Assembly (NCBI GenBank): GCA_009746045.1
Contig: RPFO01000485.1
Coordinates: forward strand, 1,001,223-1,064,062
Reading direction: 5' to 3'
DNA from: Mesostigma viride
Lineage: Eukaryota; Streptophyta; Mesostigmatophyceae; Mesostigmatales; Mesostigmataceae
Length of the DNA stretch: 62,840 bases
A model generated the notes under the pieces. The model was not told the DNA's origin. It saw only the letters and a program-made list of their open reading frames with translations, and ran no database searches. Position 1 is the stretch's first letter, and each line of letters opens with the position of its first letter. Made by a program: the position numbers and the translations under genes. Shown piece by piece: positions 11,801 to 20,944 of the stretch.

Positions 11801-14800
11801 GCCCGCTCGAGATGCCAGCAGCGCGGGCACCTGCTGGTTGAGCGCTGTGAGGATGGCCAGGGCATCGATGGACGTGGCCCCCAGCGCCAGCAAGGGGTCG
11901 CCCCGGTGGATGCGCCGCTTCCCCTTGAGCATGCCGCGCAGCTGATGCTGCCACACGCGCGCCACCAACTCTTCCACCTCCCCGTGTGGCAAATCCCCCT
12001 CCTCGTCCCCCCAGGGCAAGGGAGACAGCGCCTCGCACTTGGCCTGCTGCCCCAGCCATGCGCGCCGCACTTTGCCTGTCTCCGTCAGCGGCAGCGACTC
12101 GACCACGTAGAAGCGACTGGGCACCTTGTGGTGGGCCAAACGCGACAGACAAAAAGAGACCAGCTCGGTGTGGGTGGGCAAGGGAACGGCGGCGGATGCT
12201 ACCCTTCTCCCCCCTGCGGATGATGAATCATCATTTCCGGCTGGTATTGATGAGACAGGACGGCCAGCTGGACCTGAGGAACGAGTGGACTCTATGCCTT
12301 GCGCTAGTGGGGGCATGCCGGGTGCTTTTGGCGGCGAGCTCTCGTCCTCACCACGGCGCAGCACGATCGCGGCGGCCACCAGCTGCGTGAACAACGGATC
12401 ATCCACGCCAAATACCACCACATCCTGCACCCTCGGGTGCTGCTGGATCGCGTTCTCCACCTCCAATGGGCTGATCTTCATCGCGCCGCGGTTGATGAAG
12501 TCGCGGAAGCGGCCGCACACGACCAGGTGGCCCTGCTCGTCGTAATACCCCATGTCCCCCGTCCGGTACCAGCACTGGTGGGGGTACAGCATCGGGCGCC
12601 CCTGCGGTTGCCCACCACCATCCTTGTTAGCACCTTCATCCGTCACCGTGGCCTGGACCTTGATCCTAGGCCCCTGCGCCAGCGGGCTGGGTGTCGCCGC
12701 GCTCACCTCTGCCGTGTGGAAGCACTCCGCGTTCGCCTCTGGGGCGTCCAAGTAGCCATCAAACCTGCTCGGGCCACGCACGCAGATCTCTCCGGGGTGG
12801 TCCCTGTCGCCCACCACCGGCCGGCCGTTGCCATCGAGAAGGGCCATATCGATCATGGGCACGGGCACACCCACCCTGATGAGGGATGCCTCGTAGCTAA
12901 ACTTGTCGCCGCCACCATCCTTGCCCTTGCCGCCTTCGGCACCCTTCCACCATCCTTTCCTCTGTCGCCGCCACCATCCTCGCCTGGACAGGTAGATGCC
13001 TGGCTACTGGCAGACATTTCATCGTCCCCCCATCACTGACAGCTGGCAGAGGGATCCACAAGTGGGCGATTGTGCCAGCCTCCGTCATCCCATACGCACT
13101 CAGCACGCCCACCTTGAGCACGGTGTGCATGCGCCGCAGCTCCTCTTTCAATAGCGGGGCGCCGGCTGTTATCAGGACGCGCATCTGGCCTGCGGGCCAC
13201 ATCTGTGCGGGGTGGATTGGGATGGATTGGGGTGGATTGGGATGGATTGGGGGTGAAATGCGCCGTGATGTTTGAAGGCACGGGGAGGGGAACGGGGGCA
13301 TACACAGGGTGTAAAGGAGGAAAGGGAAATGCGGGTGGGATGTATGGGGGCCTGTTTCAAAGAATTACGGGCTGCCATGGCAAGAAATAACATTAGAAAG
13401 AACCTGCTAGTTATTGTCGAACAATGAACACAAATAAATAAAACCTTGACCTTTGTTTTCGTCTAAAAATGCAAATGGTGTTACGGAAACATCAAGTTCT
13501 AAAGAATGCTTCCAATTGTACTCTCCTACATGCCATCGTGGTTGCAGACTTGCAGCCAGCCACGGAATGCCATGGAACAGACTGTGCCCCTTGAATCAGA
13601 CTATCTAATCATGAGCGTCGCCCACCCAAATTCAAGCCAGTTGTGTTTTGAAATCATACGTGCTGGCTGGCTGGGTGGTCACTCATCATTCCTCAACCAA
13701 AGCAGATAGGGTGCAAATTCTTACCACGGTTAGATTACAAACCTACTCCATGCCTCCATACCACCTGCCGCCTTGCATTCAGTAATGCATACATGTAAAG
13801 CACACATTACATACTTTACACAAGCTCGCCCACTTTCTTCCAAATGAAGCAACCCACCACCTGCCTGGTGACAGTCATCCAGTTATTAAGCACCCGCCCC
13901 CAACTGGGCACAATAATTCAATTCGAACCCCCAACCCACCTGATCAGGGTGCGCCTCCACCTCCTGAACCGTCAGGCGGTGCACCGTGGGAGGCGCGGGG
14001 ACGCAGGTGACTCCATACTCCCTCACCGCGCCCAGGAAGCTGTTGAGCTCAAACCGCGGCAGCAGCACGAACGAGCCCCCCGCCAGCATCATGATCAAAA
14101 CCGTGGATAAGCCAAAGACATGAAACAGAGGGACCATGATAATTAACCGGTCGTAGGGGCTGTAGTTGGTGAACCGTGTCGCTTGCAGATACGCCCACAC
14201 AAGATGGCGCTGACGCAGCGGGGTGAGCTTGGGCACCCCAGTCGTGCCGGACGTGCTCAAAATTAGCAACACATCGTCCTCATGGCTGGGGGGCTGACAG
14301 GCCAGCGCTGCGCGCGCGTCCAAAGGGCTGGCGTCTGGCACCCTGAGGGCCCCCAGCTCCCAAGCAACCTTGAGCTGGTAGCGGCAGGTCAGGGTGGATG
14401 CATCCGGCGTGGAGGCCTTGTTGCCCAGCGTGATATCTGGTCGGCCGAACAACGCCCCTCCAGGGTCCTCGTCCGCTTCGAGGGACACAGACCAGACTGA
14501 GGATGAGCCCCAGGGGTACGTCAACATGCCCATGCATGTCGCAAGAAGCAAAAAGAGAGAGACGACCAAGTCAGGCATTAGGACAATAGTGAAAGGAAAT
14601 AGAACAAAAAAGAAAGGATGAAGGCATAAACAAGAAAGGAAATAAATCAAAAAAGAAGGCAAAATCAAAGGAAAATCAACCAAGGAAACAGGACAACCAA
14701 GATTAGGAAAAAAGGACGTTCAAGAAAGGGAAAAGGGACGATAAAGAGAGGTAAAAGGGACAACCCAGAGAGGGAAAAAGGACAACCAAGACATGGAAAA

Positions 14801-16278
14801 CACAGTGAAAGAAGGAGAAAATGACCATCAATAAAAGAAATCAGATGAAAATGAATGGATGAACAAGAAAGGTAATAGGACAGCCAAGAAAGCAAAACAG
14901 GACAACCAACAAAGGAAATACTGCAATTAACAAAGGAAAGGTTCAATCAAGTAAGGAAGTAGGACAACCAAGAAAAAGAAAAGGGACAACCAAGAAAAAC
15001 AAAAAGGACAACAACAAAGAAAGGAAATAAAAACAACAATTACGGGAAAAAATAGAGAAAAGGGAAAAGGGCAAACCAAGGAGGAGAAAAGGACAACTAG
15101 CAAGAAGGGAAAATGACACTACGAAAGGAAAAGGGAATATCAAGGCAGAGAACTGGGCTGATAGCTTTTCATAACTGGTTTTGCCCTCTGTACAAAAAGA
15201 AATTTTTTCCGTAGCCATGGCCGACTATCTCTAGCTTTCAGGTCAGCTTCCTCTATCCGCCTGCCGCACCGCCCGCACGGCCCCCCCGACGACGTACGCT
15301 TACGTCGGAGCTTACGTACAGATCTGTCATCTAAAAACATATCGGTCTATACGCCTAGCCATCTGTATTTTGCGGGCCCTGCTAACTTTACAGATCTGTA
15401 AAAAGCTCTAAATATTCAGTAGCAGCAACTCAAAGACAAATATCTATTCATAGATAATCGGGAAGGACGGAACTGAGAGACATATATGTGATCAGAATAT
15501 ATACATATAATCTTTTAACAACGACTGAAGTACACATTACTAAGAGCACAGGCGCAGTCTGGGGTTGTCAGATCAAGTTAACAGTAGGCAAATGCAGGGG
15601 CATCATCGCACCTGAGATACCAAGCTTCTCGCACGCGGCCGTCACCCTTGCCCTGCACGGGCTTGCCGGCGTGACGACGACCAGCCTCGGTGCGTTGCGG
15701 CGCAGGTAGAAATCCAGCTCGTCCGCCGTCAGCATCGGGTTAAGTGGCACGTTTACGGCACGCACAAACGAAACGCCATAGAAGGTGGGGACGAACTCGG
15801 CCACATTCTCCATGATGAGGGCCACGCGAATGCCCGGCTCGGTGAAGCCCGCGAGCACCAGCAATCCCCCCAGGGTGTTGGCCAGGTGCAGCATCTCCCC
15901 TCGATTGATTATGACCGCCGCCTGAGGAGCATTGCTTGCCTCCTGGCCAGGAAGGGAGGAGCCGGTTGATCCGTTGCATGACGTATCACCAGGGCCCACT
16001 TTCCTGCAGCCAGGTATGATGAGGTACGGCAACGATGGGTCCAAGGGAGTTGGAAGAGATGCCGGCGTGATGCCAGGGTGATCCCGCATGCGCCGCATAT
16101 CAGTTGCATCCCCGGCATCTGGACGCTCGGAGGGCGGCGGCCTCGTCGCCAATCGAGAGCAGGGCACGAGAGGGGGGACGTGCACGGGGAGATTATCCAG
16201 GTACGGCCTTGCTCCGCACGGGAAAGCTGCCTGCAGCGTCATTGGTGGCACTACCATTTGAAATCGGCCTCGATCCAT
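5400..16278 (-). CDS. Nonribosomal peptide synthetase, A-PCP-C-A-PCP-membrane
   Basis: Whole gene, minus strand, split by introns; exon-level entries follow. Domain order is adenylation 1 (acyl/aryl-CoA-ligase-like), carrier 1, condensation, adenylation 2, carrier 2 and a C-terminal hydrophobic region. NRPS enzymes activate acids with ATP, load them on phosphopantetheine carriers and join them in the condensation domain. One condensation domain between two loading modules predicts one amide (or ester) bond, for example an acyl-amino acid. No thioesterase or reductase is visible. Three introns check out for GT-AG and phase: 14,497-15,611, 13,203-13,939 and 9,912-10,018. A fourth, 5,879-6,591, joins the membrane exon. 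Other junctions (near 12,990-13,040, 9,560-9,760, 7,690 and 7,000-7,070) are uncertain and may be introns or sequencing slips. The start is the ATG at 16,278, in frame with adenylation 1. Confidence 0.85.
6401..6530 (+). repeat. 10-bp minisatellite, 13 units
   Basis: Thirteen perfect head-to-tail copies of CTCCTATTCT, followed by a partial unit. It lies inside the last predicted intron of the synthetase gene. On the transcribed strand it is purine-rich (AGAATAGGAG). Confidence 0.95.
6592..7670 (-). CDS. NRPS: adenylation 2 end, carrier 2, linker
   Basis: Contains A10 LPRLPNGKLDRRRL (about 7,490-7,560) and carrier 2 NFFAIGGHSLNAVRL, with the acceptor serine in GGHSL (about 7,135-7,180). A carrier tail VFELPTVRSMAEAAARAAAL lies in another frame near 6,970-7,030. 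The frame changes sit beside a C8 run at 7,062-7,070, so a base-count error or small intron is likely. The linker ends with the hydrophobic APLVWACGLGATLVYC and a strong donor GTAAGC at 6,591. An extra frame change is needed around 6,950-7,000. Confidence 0.65.
7706..9600 (-). CDS. NRPS adenylation domain 2
   Basis: Second amino-acid-type adenylation domain. Just upstream of 9,529 it reads LAASERTLCELWDRQVAARG, a typical A-domain entry. Motifs in order: LRAGACYVPMDVGHP (A2), QFTSGSTGVPKGTVLTH (A3, about 8,880-8,932), TFIDHALEVCGALLAG (A4 region with the Asp kept), NLYGSTEISGD (A5), YRMGDRAKML (A7) and GRVDAQVQVHGVRLEPAWVE (A8). An acidic run near 8,980-9,050 (EEGEEGEEG) and a Pro/Ser/Gly insert near 8,480-8,590 are extra loops. 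Substrate cannot be called by eye. Confidence 0.88.
9760..9911 (-). CDS. NRPS exon 5: end of condensation domain
   Basis: After a 107-bp phase-0 intron (9,912-10,018, donor GTGTCA, acceptor GTGCAG) the protein resumes GTLVYARELFDRSTMEALL. This matches the usual YxxELFDxxTxxRL end of condensation domains. Reading through the intron instead gives low-quality sequence and an early stop, which supports splicing. The lower edge is approximate; the frame changes again before adenylation 2. Confidence 0.7.
10019..12985 (-). CDS. NRPS exon 4: adenylation 1 end, carrier 1, condensation domain
   Basis: Reads KFSYEASLIRVGVPVPM, then A7/A8 motifs YRTGDMGYYDEQGHLVVCGR and FINRGAMKISPLEVE, then A10 PLTETGKVRR with the catalytic lysine. 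Carrier 1 follows with LGATSIDALAIL, where the serine is the phosphopantetheine site. After a low-complexity linker comes the condensation domain: SYAQEQMLLFEAMYPG, RHASLRTRY, the active-site HHSIFDG (HHxxxDG intact, about 10,876-10,901), YVDYAQWQRRRL and VGCFINPLPL. The exon ends KILLQ at a GT donor. The opening base range is an estimate. Confidence 0.9.
13030..13202 (-). CDS. NRPS exon 3: adenylation 1, A4-A5 region
   Basis: Begins MWPAGQMRVLITAGAPL after an acceptor ending GCACAG and contains AYGMTEAG (A5 motif). GMTEAG is again the form usual in acyl/aryl-CoA ligases. The 3' edge is uncertain. The frame must change between about 13,035 and 12,985, most simply by a short intron ending CTGTCCAG. 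Confidence 0.7.
13940..14496 (-). CDS. NRPS exon 2: adenylation 1 core, P-loop motif
   Basis: Carries the ATP-binding A3 motif LILSTSGTTGVPK (about 14,221-14,262), then PLFHVFGLSTVLIMMLAGGSFVLLPRF, a segment closer to acyl-CoA/4-coumarate-CoA ligases than to amino-acid adenylation domains. The acceptor ends CCTCAG and the exon ends GATCAG before GTGGG. Phase 1 to phase 0 joins are consistent with exons 1 and 3. Confidence 0.85.
14540..15150 (-). repeat. Degenerate purine-rich array in NRPS intron 1
   Basis: Many imperfect copies of a GGACAACCAAGAAAGGAAA-like word (plus-strand reading) fill most of intron 1. Any hydrophobic open frames here (FSLSLL-type) are products of the pyrimidine-rich complement. 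Confidence 0.75.
15612..16278 (-). CDS. NRPS exon 1: start of adenylation domain 1
   Basis: Begins MDRGRFQMVV, with about 120 residues of low-complexity leader before the ligase fold starts. The recognisable part runs from RGEMLHLANTLGGLLVLAG through VALIMENVAEFVPTFYG and AVNVPLNPMLTADELDFYL, the N-terminal subdomain of an AMP-forming ligase. The exon ends ATCTCAG with GT at the next bases (phase 1). No signal peptide is evident. The ATG choice is the first in frame; upstream is AT-rich. Confidence 0.75.
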
Positions 16279-16858
16279 GTTACACTAGAGACTAGTTCGA
16301 TGGAAATGGAGGCCGGAGCTCTATTAGTTACAGGAATAGGAAACTAAGGAATCGAAGGAGGCCGACGAAGATTGTATGCGGGCCTGAATAGCTGAAGTCT
16401 GACCGACCGCCGGCCGGCGGCCCCGCGCTAGCTGTGCAGTAATATTACTAATTAACCGCAAGTGCACATCGAGTCGGTCGAATGTTTAACTTCAAGAATA
16501 ATAATTTCGACTGGATGCTTGCGCGCAGCTGAATGCTGGCGGCAATCGACAGTGCAACGTCTCGCAATTGGCATGCGCAGCCATGCTGGTATGACTAATA
16601 TCGTCTTAATTACATTGTCAGTGTAATCGTCTGCGCGGCTGCGGAAGTCCGCGGCCTGTGCAGCTAGCCCGCATATAACATACAATAACAATGTAATAGT
16701 ATTCTACGTGATTATATATATTGAGACCGGGAAAAATTGCTTGACGTCGGCCAAATTGCAAGACGTGCGAAACACAATGTAGTAACAACTGCCGCCTTGG
16801 AAAGCATTAAGCAGCCCATTCGCCGACCCTGGAAGACTGGCTAGCATCCACCGATAAG

Positions 16859-16938
16859 GTACAGTCATTCCCGCGTTAAGTTGCGATCGCCCCCTAAAAC
16901 TTGGCGCCGCAACTTAACGCGGGAACGCAACTTAACGG
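16859..16938. mobile_element. Palindromic MITE, truncated copy
   Basis: Starts TACAGTCATTCCCGCG, continues TTAAGTTGCG, and returns as CGCAACTTAACGCGGGAA after a short loop. The outer right end is missing. The fuller copy at 30,361-30,487 ends GGGAATGACTGTA, so the family has TA-flanked ends reading CAGTCATTCCCGCG and folds into a hairpin. Confidence 0.75.
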
Positions 16939-17061
16939 TAGAATTAGGCTAGCAGCCCACCACCTCCTCCTCTGACGGACTTCTATACGGCATTCGACAG
17001 CTCTCGTCAAGCCCGATCCAGCTGCAGCGTCAAAGCCGGCCGAAGTCCATTTTCCAGGCCA

Positions 17062-17215
17062 GATAAATTAATTAATAGACACGTGACTGCGTCACGTGAG
17101 CATAAGTCCTCTGTGGGAGGGGAACATGGGTTGGAATGGATGGTATAAGCTATCTAGGTCCTAGTTACAGGGGTGTGGCCGGGCACCGCGGCCCGAATCG
17201 CTATGAATGCCTTTG
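17062..17215 (+). repeat. Dispersed repeat, copy 2
   Basis: Near-identical to 3,606-3,770, same orientation, with small differences such as an extra GTGGCC near the right end. It is next to the 3' LTR of the Ty3 element but outside its target duplication. Confidence 0.8.
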
Positions 17216-17643
17216 TCCAAATTGTCTAGCTCCAGGCCAGATATTTTGGACAAACTGAGGCGGGCTGCAACACACGCCGTGGGCAGCCACGCAGTGCCTG
17301 CGTTTTATATCACAACTGTGTGTGTTTTAACCCTCTTCCGACTCTCTTTTTGGCGGGTTGCTTAGTTGCCAACCGGCTTCACGTTTGACTGTGACAAACT
17401 GAAACATAGTGGGAACAGTCGTGAGGGAAGTTTCAGTTCATCATCAGTTTACTCATGTCAATGGCCTGCATGTAAACACTACTGAGTATAAATAATAACC
17501 GACAGGCAGCGAGACTGCTTGTGGCCTCAACGACCTTGTCTTTGCCCTGCTGTGGTGCATTCGGCATGATGGTGGTAATTATTTCCGGCAAGATGTCTCA
17601 ATCACAGACCCTGCATGGTCGTGGATTCTTATCACTATGTACC

Positions 17644-18216
17644 TGTTACGCCGCGGATATCTACCTCCACCTCTACCTCTAATGGGCCTGATACTACCTA
17701 AACTGGTCAGACCTCCTCTACTTAACCCTCTGGCGAAAGACGAACGTGACGGAGCTGATCTCAATGCATTAACGTAAGTGTTACTATAATACGCCATACA
17801 ACCATTTATCAAAACCCGTTTACTCCAGGAATAGAGGAAGGAAACACAACTACACTGCCGTGACCCAAGCCTAAATGTGTCAATTCACTTAACACACGCC
17901 GAGTGCACACACAAGGGGTAGAACGCGCATAAATGGTCACCAACGGTCCAACACGCTCGGGCCGACATGGCCCTCGCCTACAGGTGCACGCTGGTCCACT
18001 AAATCTACTGATGCACGCTGGTCCACTACATTCTACCACAGGATCAGGACCACTAGTAAAGTACGCGGCGCGGCGCCCAACGGCACCCAATGTACCACAG
18101 TACTGTTACGAGGACAATAATGTCCCGGTAGGAGCCTAAACGTAAACCTAGGGACAACCGAGGCAAAGGACCTAATTTACGTCCGTAACTACAACGAATT
18201 GTTACGCGACGTAACA
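17644..18216 (-). repeat. 3' LTR of Ty3 element 1
   Basis: 573 bp with 7-bp inverted ends TGTTACG/CGTAACA. Internal direct repeat of GCACGCTGGTCCACTA (about 17,986 and 18,013). Directly beside it, at 18,217-18,230, the minus strand has a purine tract GTGGGGGGGGAGG, the expected primer for plus-strand synthesis. Confidence 0.97.
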
Positions 18217-18578
18217 CCTCCCCCCCCACAAAGGTAGGGAGCCCTCTCCCTACGTACAGGGAGGAAAACAAGGGGTAGGAAACCTAATGCACCCAGCACA
18301 CACTAACACAGTCAGAAGCCATCCAGATACAAAGCACCAATAGTTCACACGGTCTCCACCACCACGCCGGGAGGTGTAGGGTTAGCCAGCACCAAGCCTG
18401 GTGGTAGGTTCCCCTAACTGCCTGGAACGGAGTCCTGCCGGGGGGGACGGCACTGGGCAGGACACACAGAGTAAACACATCAGCACCAAGGACCAAGAAC
18501 AGCCAACCAACTGGCCAGAATATGAGGGCGACTCTACATACCGGAGGGACAACACCCTCAGGTCGGGCCTAAGGCCCT

Positions 18579-20868
18579 CTATCTAATGGCCATCCGTCTG
18601 GTAGGTACCACGGGAGGCCAGCAGGACTCCAGGTAGGCCTGGTAATGGGCCACATCCTCAACATTGTCATGCCTATCTACGGTGAGGAAAACATCGGCCC
18701 ACACGCCGTCAGGAAAAAGGCCCAGAAAGGCCCAGTAATACCTATGCTGAGTAAGAACGACCTGGCCCGGGCCCAGTCCAGGAAACCACAGGCAAAGAGG
18801 CGAAGGAAAGGCTCTACCGCGATCAGGCAGAGAGCCCGCAGGAGCAGGCGATGATACCGGATCCGAGGGCGCATACCCGTCGGGAAAAACAGGTCCACCA
18901 GGGGCTCCACGTTGGACGGCCACAACCGGATGTGCCGAATCTCACGGGAGCGCCACCGACGCGCACACTGGCGCGACCCGAATGTCTCTAGGTAGTCGCT
19001 GGCCGAGGAGGAGGGTGACCGCGGGAGTCTAGACCCTGGCCCGGGAGGGGCGCCGGACGCCGGGCATCCCACTCGAGGATGGGCTGGAGGACCGTGGTGT
19101 ACGTAACACCCGGCACCGCAGGAAACTCTACCGTAAGGGCATCCGAAGCCATAATGCCCAGAGGCGGAGGGTAAGCCCACTGGAACCCACCGTAGGTGTC
19201 CAAGTCGTTGTGGCGCCTAGCCCAGCGATACAGAACGCGCCGAACCAGGATCTCACCCTGGAACACAGGATCAGCTAAAATAACCATGTCGAAAGGAGGC
19301 CGATCAGTCTCAATGGGTAGGCCACGATCCCGAGGCGCCCGACACACCTGGGAAAACCCGTAGGACATGGGCGAGATGGCAAGCTCGGCGGAGGCGCGCG
19401 GCAGGTCACACTGGCGGCAGGCGAGTGCGGACATACCACATCCAGGCACGGGCGTGTCGCGCGACTCCGGCGTCGCATGCACCACAGAAGGAGCCCTGTC
19501 CCGATCACCCTGGGACAACTCCCGGAGGGAGTCGGAAGCGCGGGTAGCGCGAGGATCCTGACCGGTGGACCGAACAACCGCGGCCAAGGACAGAGAGGCC
19601 GAAGGGGCAGGGGCCGAAGCAGGGGCAGGAGCCGACACCGACGCAGGTGACACTGGTACAGCAGAGGTCGCGCCGGACCCGAAGCCAGAGGGGCCGTGAC
19701 GGACCCGCCCGAAGCTGGCGCGCCGGTCTCGGTGGCCGGTGCACCCTCAGGCCACATGTTAAAAATGGGGCCCGTAGGGACAGGCAGTCCTGCATAAGAT
19801 TGACTACCATCCAGGCTCCAGTCAGGAACCGGAATCCTCTGCGGGGACCACCCTCCCAAAGCCTGGGCAGTCCGCTAGTGTCGCCAAAGAAGCCCCGCGA
19901 CGGCTGCGACTGAGCTGGTGGAGGCTCGGAAGCAGCGACAGCGGGCGCGGTCACAGGGGCAGGGACTCGCGCGTAGGCGCAGGTACAGCGGTCACAGGCG
20001 CAGAGGCAGCAGGAGTCGCAGCAGCCGCCGGAACCACAGCGACCGCGGGCGCAGCGGGGGCGCGGGCGAAGCCGTAGTCGCCGGGGCAACAGAAGGGGTA
20101 GGAGGCGCGGATCCAGCTGGCGTAGCCGGGACCTGCGCCTGGGCCGCCAGGAAGGCCCCAAACGCCGTGGTCAGGGACTGGATCTGAGCCTGCATAGCCG
20201 AGACCGTCGCCGAAAGAGGATCAGGCAAACCCGAAGGGGTAGGCTCCACTGCAACACCCGGGTCGACCGAGGGGACGACGGGACCGGAGAGGGAGGAACA
20301 GACGCCGAGGAGGCGGACGCAGCGCTCGAGGCAGAATAATCTGGAGTATAATGTACCTCGGCTGGGGCGCCCGAAGGGGCAGGACCATCAACCGCTAGTC
20401 CCGCCGACTGATCAGCTATCTCCATGAATTCTACGGCCCGTAAAAGGTCGCAGGGGTTCTCATCTACCTCAGCATCACCCTCAGCCGGAAGCCAAGGAAA
20501 CACCTCCCGTAGGCAGGTACGGCCCACAGGGTAGAGAGGTAGGAGAACACACGGCAACACCGGAGAACCGCATCTATCTGCCAAGGCGGGACAGCGGAAC
20601 CACACCCCAACAAACAGTGTCCGGCATCGTCGAACCCGTGCAGGACAAGCTGGTGCGGCTCATTAGGGGAAGGACCATACCACGTGACCCCGAAGAGGGC
20701 CGCCCTGACTAAGCTCGCATGTTGGGCCTGAAGGGCCGGCTGCACAACGCCACCCCGGTAACATGATCGCGACACCCAACGGCCCGGAAGGGCCTCGAAA
20801 TACAGCTCAGGGTCCGGTAGGGGCAGGGACGGCAGCGGGCTCTCAGCCGGAGGGGTAGGCTCTGTCAT
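18579..20868 (-). pseudogene. Ty3 element 1 ORF3 (post-pol, unknown function), frameshifted
   Basis: Starts at ATG 20,868 (MTEPTPPAESPLPSLPLPDP), 77 nt after the pol stop. It needs several frame changes to stay open. Pieces: an N-terminal part ending near VTWYGPSPNEPHQLVLHG; a short helix with MQAQIQSLTTAFGAFLAAQ (about 20,150-20,190); a long Pro/Ala linker; and a C-terminal domain with REIRHIRLWPSNVEPLVDLF, FACGFLDWAR and RYYWAFLGLFPDGVWADVFL before the stop at 18,579. The C-terminal domain is clearly shared with ORF3 of element 2 (46,871-48,962). No signal peptide or membrane helix is evident, so it does not look like a classical envelope protein. Function unknown. Confidence 0.75.
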
Positions 20869-20899
20869 GACGGCTGCGGAGGGGAGGGGACAACCAACC
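20869..20899 (-). promoter_or_regulatory. Conserved polypyrimidine tract and AG before ORF3 (element 1)
   Basis: Minus strand reads GGTTGGTTGTCCCCTCCC (complement of 20,882-20,899), then CTCCGCAG, five bases, ATG. The first 18 bases recur exactly before ORF3 of element 2. A pyrimidine tract ending CAG is what a 3' splice site looks like, so ORF3 may be made from a spliced RNA. Confidence 0.6.
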
Positions 20900-20944
20900 A
20901 CCCGTCGACAGCAGACATAACATAAGAGAGGAGAAGGCCTACGA

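Larger units (their letters stand above)
16279..17643. other. Upstream region of NRPS; no gene
   Basis: No gene is visible. It should contain the synthetase promoter, but I cannot point to a clear TATA box. It also holds a small palindromic MITE (16,859) and the second copy of the dispersed repeat (17,062). Confidence 0.5.

Noticed and set aside
18579-20868. ORF3 as a second gag
   Set aside because: A separate gag with capsid-like region and CCHC knuckle is present upstream of pol; ORF3 has neither.
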